From: CADEDV01 sp036383515
GTDB taxonomy: Bacteria; Bacteroidota; Bacteroidia; Chitinophagales; Chitinophagaceae
NCBI GenBank assembly: GCA_036383515.1
Contig: DASVOE010000072.1
Location: 1 to 64,000, forward strand
Direction of reading: 5' to 3'
Length of the DNA stretch: 64,000 bases
Shown piece by piece: positions 61,836 through 64,000 of this stretch. The notes beneath the pieces are model-generated. The model was not told where the DNA came from, ran no database searches, and saw only the letters and a list, made by a program, of their open reading frames with translations. Numbering within the stretch: position 1 is the first letter of the stretch; every line of letters starts with the position of its first letter. A program made the position numbers and the translations under genes.

Positions 61836-63229
61836 AGTATTATAATTCGAGATATAATTTCTGCTTTCCTGCGGGAGCGGATGCCGTGTTATATAATGCT
61901 GGCAGCGGATGTACCATAAGTCTACCGGAGTGCGATCCAAAAAAATTATCGGGTTTGTTGTGCAGTGAAAAGCTATTGTTTGATGAAGATTTTTTTGAAG
62001 AAGATACCCTTGGCCTGTTTGTACTTAATGGTTTTTTAATAGAAGAGTACCGTAATGAGCTGATGGAGATCCGGGAGCGGTACTGGAATGCCAGGGATGA
62101 AACTCCTGTTGTACTTACACTCACAACGACGATGGATTGTAATCTTGGTTGCTATTACTGTTATGAAAACCGGAGCAAGCATCAGCTGTCATTCAAAGAA
62201 GTCCCTGAGATCATTGAACGACTGGATTATTTGTTCAGTAACAGTAAAAAGAGAAGCCTGCATGTTGACTGGTATGGCGGTGAGCCGCTATTAAACCCTG
62301 TATTCATTGAAGAAGCTTCAATTGCTATTCAGGAATTTTGTTGTCAACGCGGGATCAGTTATCATGCTTCGATCATTTCAAACGGAACAGTTTGGCCGGA
62401 TGATCTCGAAAGTTTTATATGTCGTCATAAAATCAGGCAGGTCCAGATCTCATTTGATGGTCTTAAGGAAAATCACAATAAGAAACGGAGATTCAGAAAA
62501 GAATATGCAAATGGTCAAAATTCATTTGACATTATTGTTGCGCTTATAGACCGACTTCTTAATCATGTGCAGGTTGACATCCGCTTAAATATTGACTTTA
62601 GAAATAAAGATGAGGTTGACGAATTCATTGAGTTCATCAGGCAGCGTGGCTGGTTCAGCAAAAAATATCCGGCGGTCTTTCAGCCTGCACGCATTGCATC
62701 CTATTCGGAACGATCATCATTTCTTGAGCAAACGCAACTGAGCTTAAATGAATTTGATGAGATACGTCATGCAGTTACGCAAACGCTAAAAGGCGTAACG
62801 AAAGTAGAGGAGTCGGAAGTGCCGGATGGTTATCCTTTTCCCAAAACTTATGTGTGTGCGGCGCTGGCAAAAAATTCATTTGTCGTTGGTGCTGACAAGC
62901 TTATTTACCGGTGCGGGTTGCAGGTAGGAGAAACCAACAGGGCTGTTGATACGCTCGATAAAAATAGCAATGGCCTCTTCAATGACAGAACATGGTGGGA
63001 AGAATTTGATCCAACGCGGCTGCCGTCTTGCTCAAAATGTTCATTTCTTCCGGTCTGCCTGGGTGGTTGTCCAAAAAAACATTTGGATAGAGATCAGCAT
63101 GCACTTGATGAACAAAGCCTGTATTGGAGAAACAATCTTGCCAACAAGGTATTAAGTTATATTGGGGCAGATACTCGTGAAAAAATCATCTTTGGTGAGC
63201 CGGATCAGTTCCGGGATGGATATAATTAG
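61832..63229 (+). CDS. Radical SAM/SPASM peptide-modifying enzyme
   Basis: A 465-residue enzyme. The radical SAM cluster motif is CNLGCYYC (Cys103, 107, 110). Residues 1-90 are a less conserved N-terminal region of the sort found in peptide-maturation enzymes. The SPASM domain at about 330-430 has Cys-rich CGLQVG, CSKCSFLPVCLGGCPKK. Such enzymes install thioether, C-C or C-N cross-links in RiPP precursors. Translational coupling to the 73-residue gene supports this role. Confidence 0.88.
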   Translation: MKYYNSRYNFCFPAGADAVLYNAGSGCTISLPECDPKKLSGLLCSEKLLFDEDFFEEDTLGLFVLNGFLIEEYRNELMEIRERYWNARDETPVVLTLTTTMDCNLGCYYCYENRSKHQLSFKEVPEIIERLDYLFSNSKKRSLHVDWYGGEPLLNPVFIEEASIAIQEFCCQRGISYHASIISNGTVWPDDLESFICRHKIRQVQISFDGLKENHNKKRRFRKEYANGQNSFDIIVALIDRLLNHVQVDIRLNIDFRNKDEVDEFIEFIRQRGWFSKKYPAVFQPARIASYSERSSFLEQTQLSLNEFDEIRHAVTQTLKGVTKVEESEVPDGYPFPKTYVCAALAKNSFVVGADKLIYRCGLQVGETNRAVDTLDKNSNGLFNDRTWWEEFDPTRLPSCSKCSFLPVCLGGCPKKHLDRDQHALDEQSLYWRNNLANKVLSYIGADTREKIIFGEPDQFRDGYN

Positions 63230-63262
63230 TGCTGCTCTCCGATATGGGAACAATGTTGCAAA

Positions 63263-63364
63263 TTGAATTCACCGGGTAAACCACAAAAGCAATTTGAATT
63301 AGCACACCGGGATGAAATTGAAAGGATGGTTAAGGAACAAGAGAGTAAGACTAAAGGACAATAA
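63263..63364 (+). CDS. Very small ORF after the radical SAM gene
   Basis: A 33-residue frame beginning with a TTG (NSPGKPQKQFELAHRDEIE) and ending KEQESKTKGQ. Charged helix-like composition. No start codon better than TTG; low confidence. Confidence 0.25.
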   Translation: MNSPGKPQKQFELAHRDEIERMVKEQESKTKGQ

Positions 63365-63453
63365 CACGAATGAATTCAGGTAGTAATCACCTTAAATGGA
63401 GCTAGCCGAAAATCCAAAACAAAGAGTAGGCGTCATTCTAAAATAAATTTAAT

Positions 63454-63690
63454 ATGGCTTCCAATCAATTTGTAGTTGATCTTGGCAATTTGAGTTTGTC
63501 GAGCGCACAACGTAAAAGCCTGAATGCTGCAATTCAAGGTGCTGTTACCAATGAACTCGCCCGGTTCAAACTAACGAAACGAATTGTTTTAATACCTGTT
63601 GACAAATGGCCCAAGGGTCCGATACTTGATGGCATCATTGCCCGACCTTTTGATAAAAATCTAAATAAAAATATCCAGGAGTTTCTTTAA
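63454..63690 (+). CDS. Small hypothetical protein of the RiPP-like cluster
   Basis: A 78-residue protein (begins MASNQFVVDLGNLSLSSAQR). A DLGxLxL pattern followed by an amphipathic helix (SLNAAIQGAVTNELARF) then KRIVLIPVDKWP. No named family; patterns like this are seen beside peptide-maturation genes as I recall, but I cannot be precise. It may be an accessory protein or another substrate. Confidence 0.5.
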   Translation: MASNQFVVDLGNLSLSSAQRKSLNAAIQGAVTNELARFKLTKRIVLIPVDKWPKGPILDGIIARPFDKNLNKNIQEFL

Positions 63691-63699
63691 CGAATAGTT

Positions 63700-64000
63700 A
63701 TGCCAGACACGGAATCGCTATGGTGTCCATCGCATCGCTGTAAACCCGGCTCGCAACTGTTGGGAATACGACAAGACGATGGAGTCGTTGCTATTTTACC
63801 AACTCCTTTGCCGATCGATGATGAATTTATAAAAATGGTTAAGGATGATCCGATGGCACCGGAGCAACGATTCCGGTTTACTAATAAATGTATTGAATCG
63901 GGTTGCAATCAATGGACCGGTAAAAGTTGCGGTGTAGTTGAAAGAATTGTTCAGCACCTCAAAGATTTACCGGTTATCTCAGAACTACCTGCGTGCGGCA
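63700..64000 (+). CDS. Cys-rich protein, truncated at the window edge
   Basis: An open frame begins at the ATG at 63700 (MPDTESLWCPSHRCKPGSQL) and has no stop before base 64000. A Cys/His pattern is visible: CPSHRC, then EQRFRFTNKCIESGCNQWTG and KSCGVVERI. It resembles small metal or Fe-S proteins. It is nine bases downstream of the previous gene. The length is unknown. Confidence 0.6.
   Translation, partial: MPDTESLWCPSHRCKPGSQLLGIRQDDGVVAILPTPLPIDDEFIKMVKDDPMAPEQRFRFTNKCIESGCNQWTGKSCGVVERIVQHLKDLPVISELPACG

Overview
The window looks like a chromosomal segment of a Bacteroidota species, most likely family Chitinophagaceae. The evidence is the style of its protein families (DUF4294, DUF4199, YafY/WYL, LytS/LytTR pairs, RHS proteins with DUF5977 repeats), many lipoproteins, TAnnTTTG/TAnnTTCG-type -7 promoter boxes and AT-rich intergenic DNA. 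Naming the genus would need a search. There are no rRNA genes and no CRISPR array. One tRNA gene, tRNA-Lys(CTT), lies at 27551-27624.

Layout. 0-4 kb: a heptanucleotide array, then ccmE-ccmF and a DUF4294 gene on the minus strand. 4-15 kb: housekeeping and envelope genes (acyl-CoA dehydrogenase, PLP-homeostasis protein, intradiol dioxygenase-like lipoprotein, LytS/LytTR pair, SET and transglutaminase proteins), ending in a decayed stretch with a frameshifted gene and two tiny ORFs. 15.5-26.6 kb: an RHS polymorphic-toxin-like locus of five plus-strand genes, with a variable AT-rich C-terminal tip followed by an overlapping TPR lipoprotein that could be its immunity partner. 26.6-27.5 kb: a hairpin-dense gene-poor block beside the tRNA. 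27.7-41.2 kb: mixed genes including an MFS transporter, CBS, META, DinB and WYL proteins, a 1139-residue secreted repeat protein, a desaturase and lpxD. 41.7-43.5 kb: lepA. 43.6-57.9 kb: a surface-glycan cluster with glycosyltransferases, methyltransferases, a Wzm/Wzt-type ABC exporter and three genes that together encode the four activities GmhA, HddA, GmhB and HddC of GDP-D-glycero-D-manno-heptose synthesis. HddC and GmhB are fused in one protein. 57.9-59.6 kb: DUF4199 and a dihydroorotase homologue that has lost its metal ligands.

60.1-64.0 kb: the most novel stretch. A solo LytTR regulator is followed by a small gene with a Nif11-like leader and a Trp/Tyr/Cys/Pro-rich tail, a second small gene translationally coupled to a radical SAM/SPASM enzyme, another small protein and a Cys-rich protein that runs off the edge. 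I read this as a candidate RiPP (ribosomally made, post-translationally modified peptide) cluster. Its two small genes carry near-identical 5' leaders. Several dispersed repeat families (heptamer arrays, CCCGATAGCTATCGGG-type palindromes, C-rich/G-rich hairpins, 'CTGCGTTAATCCG'-type repeats) recur, and some have invaded coding sequence.
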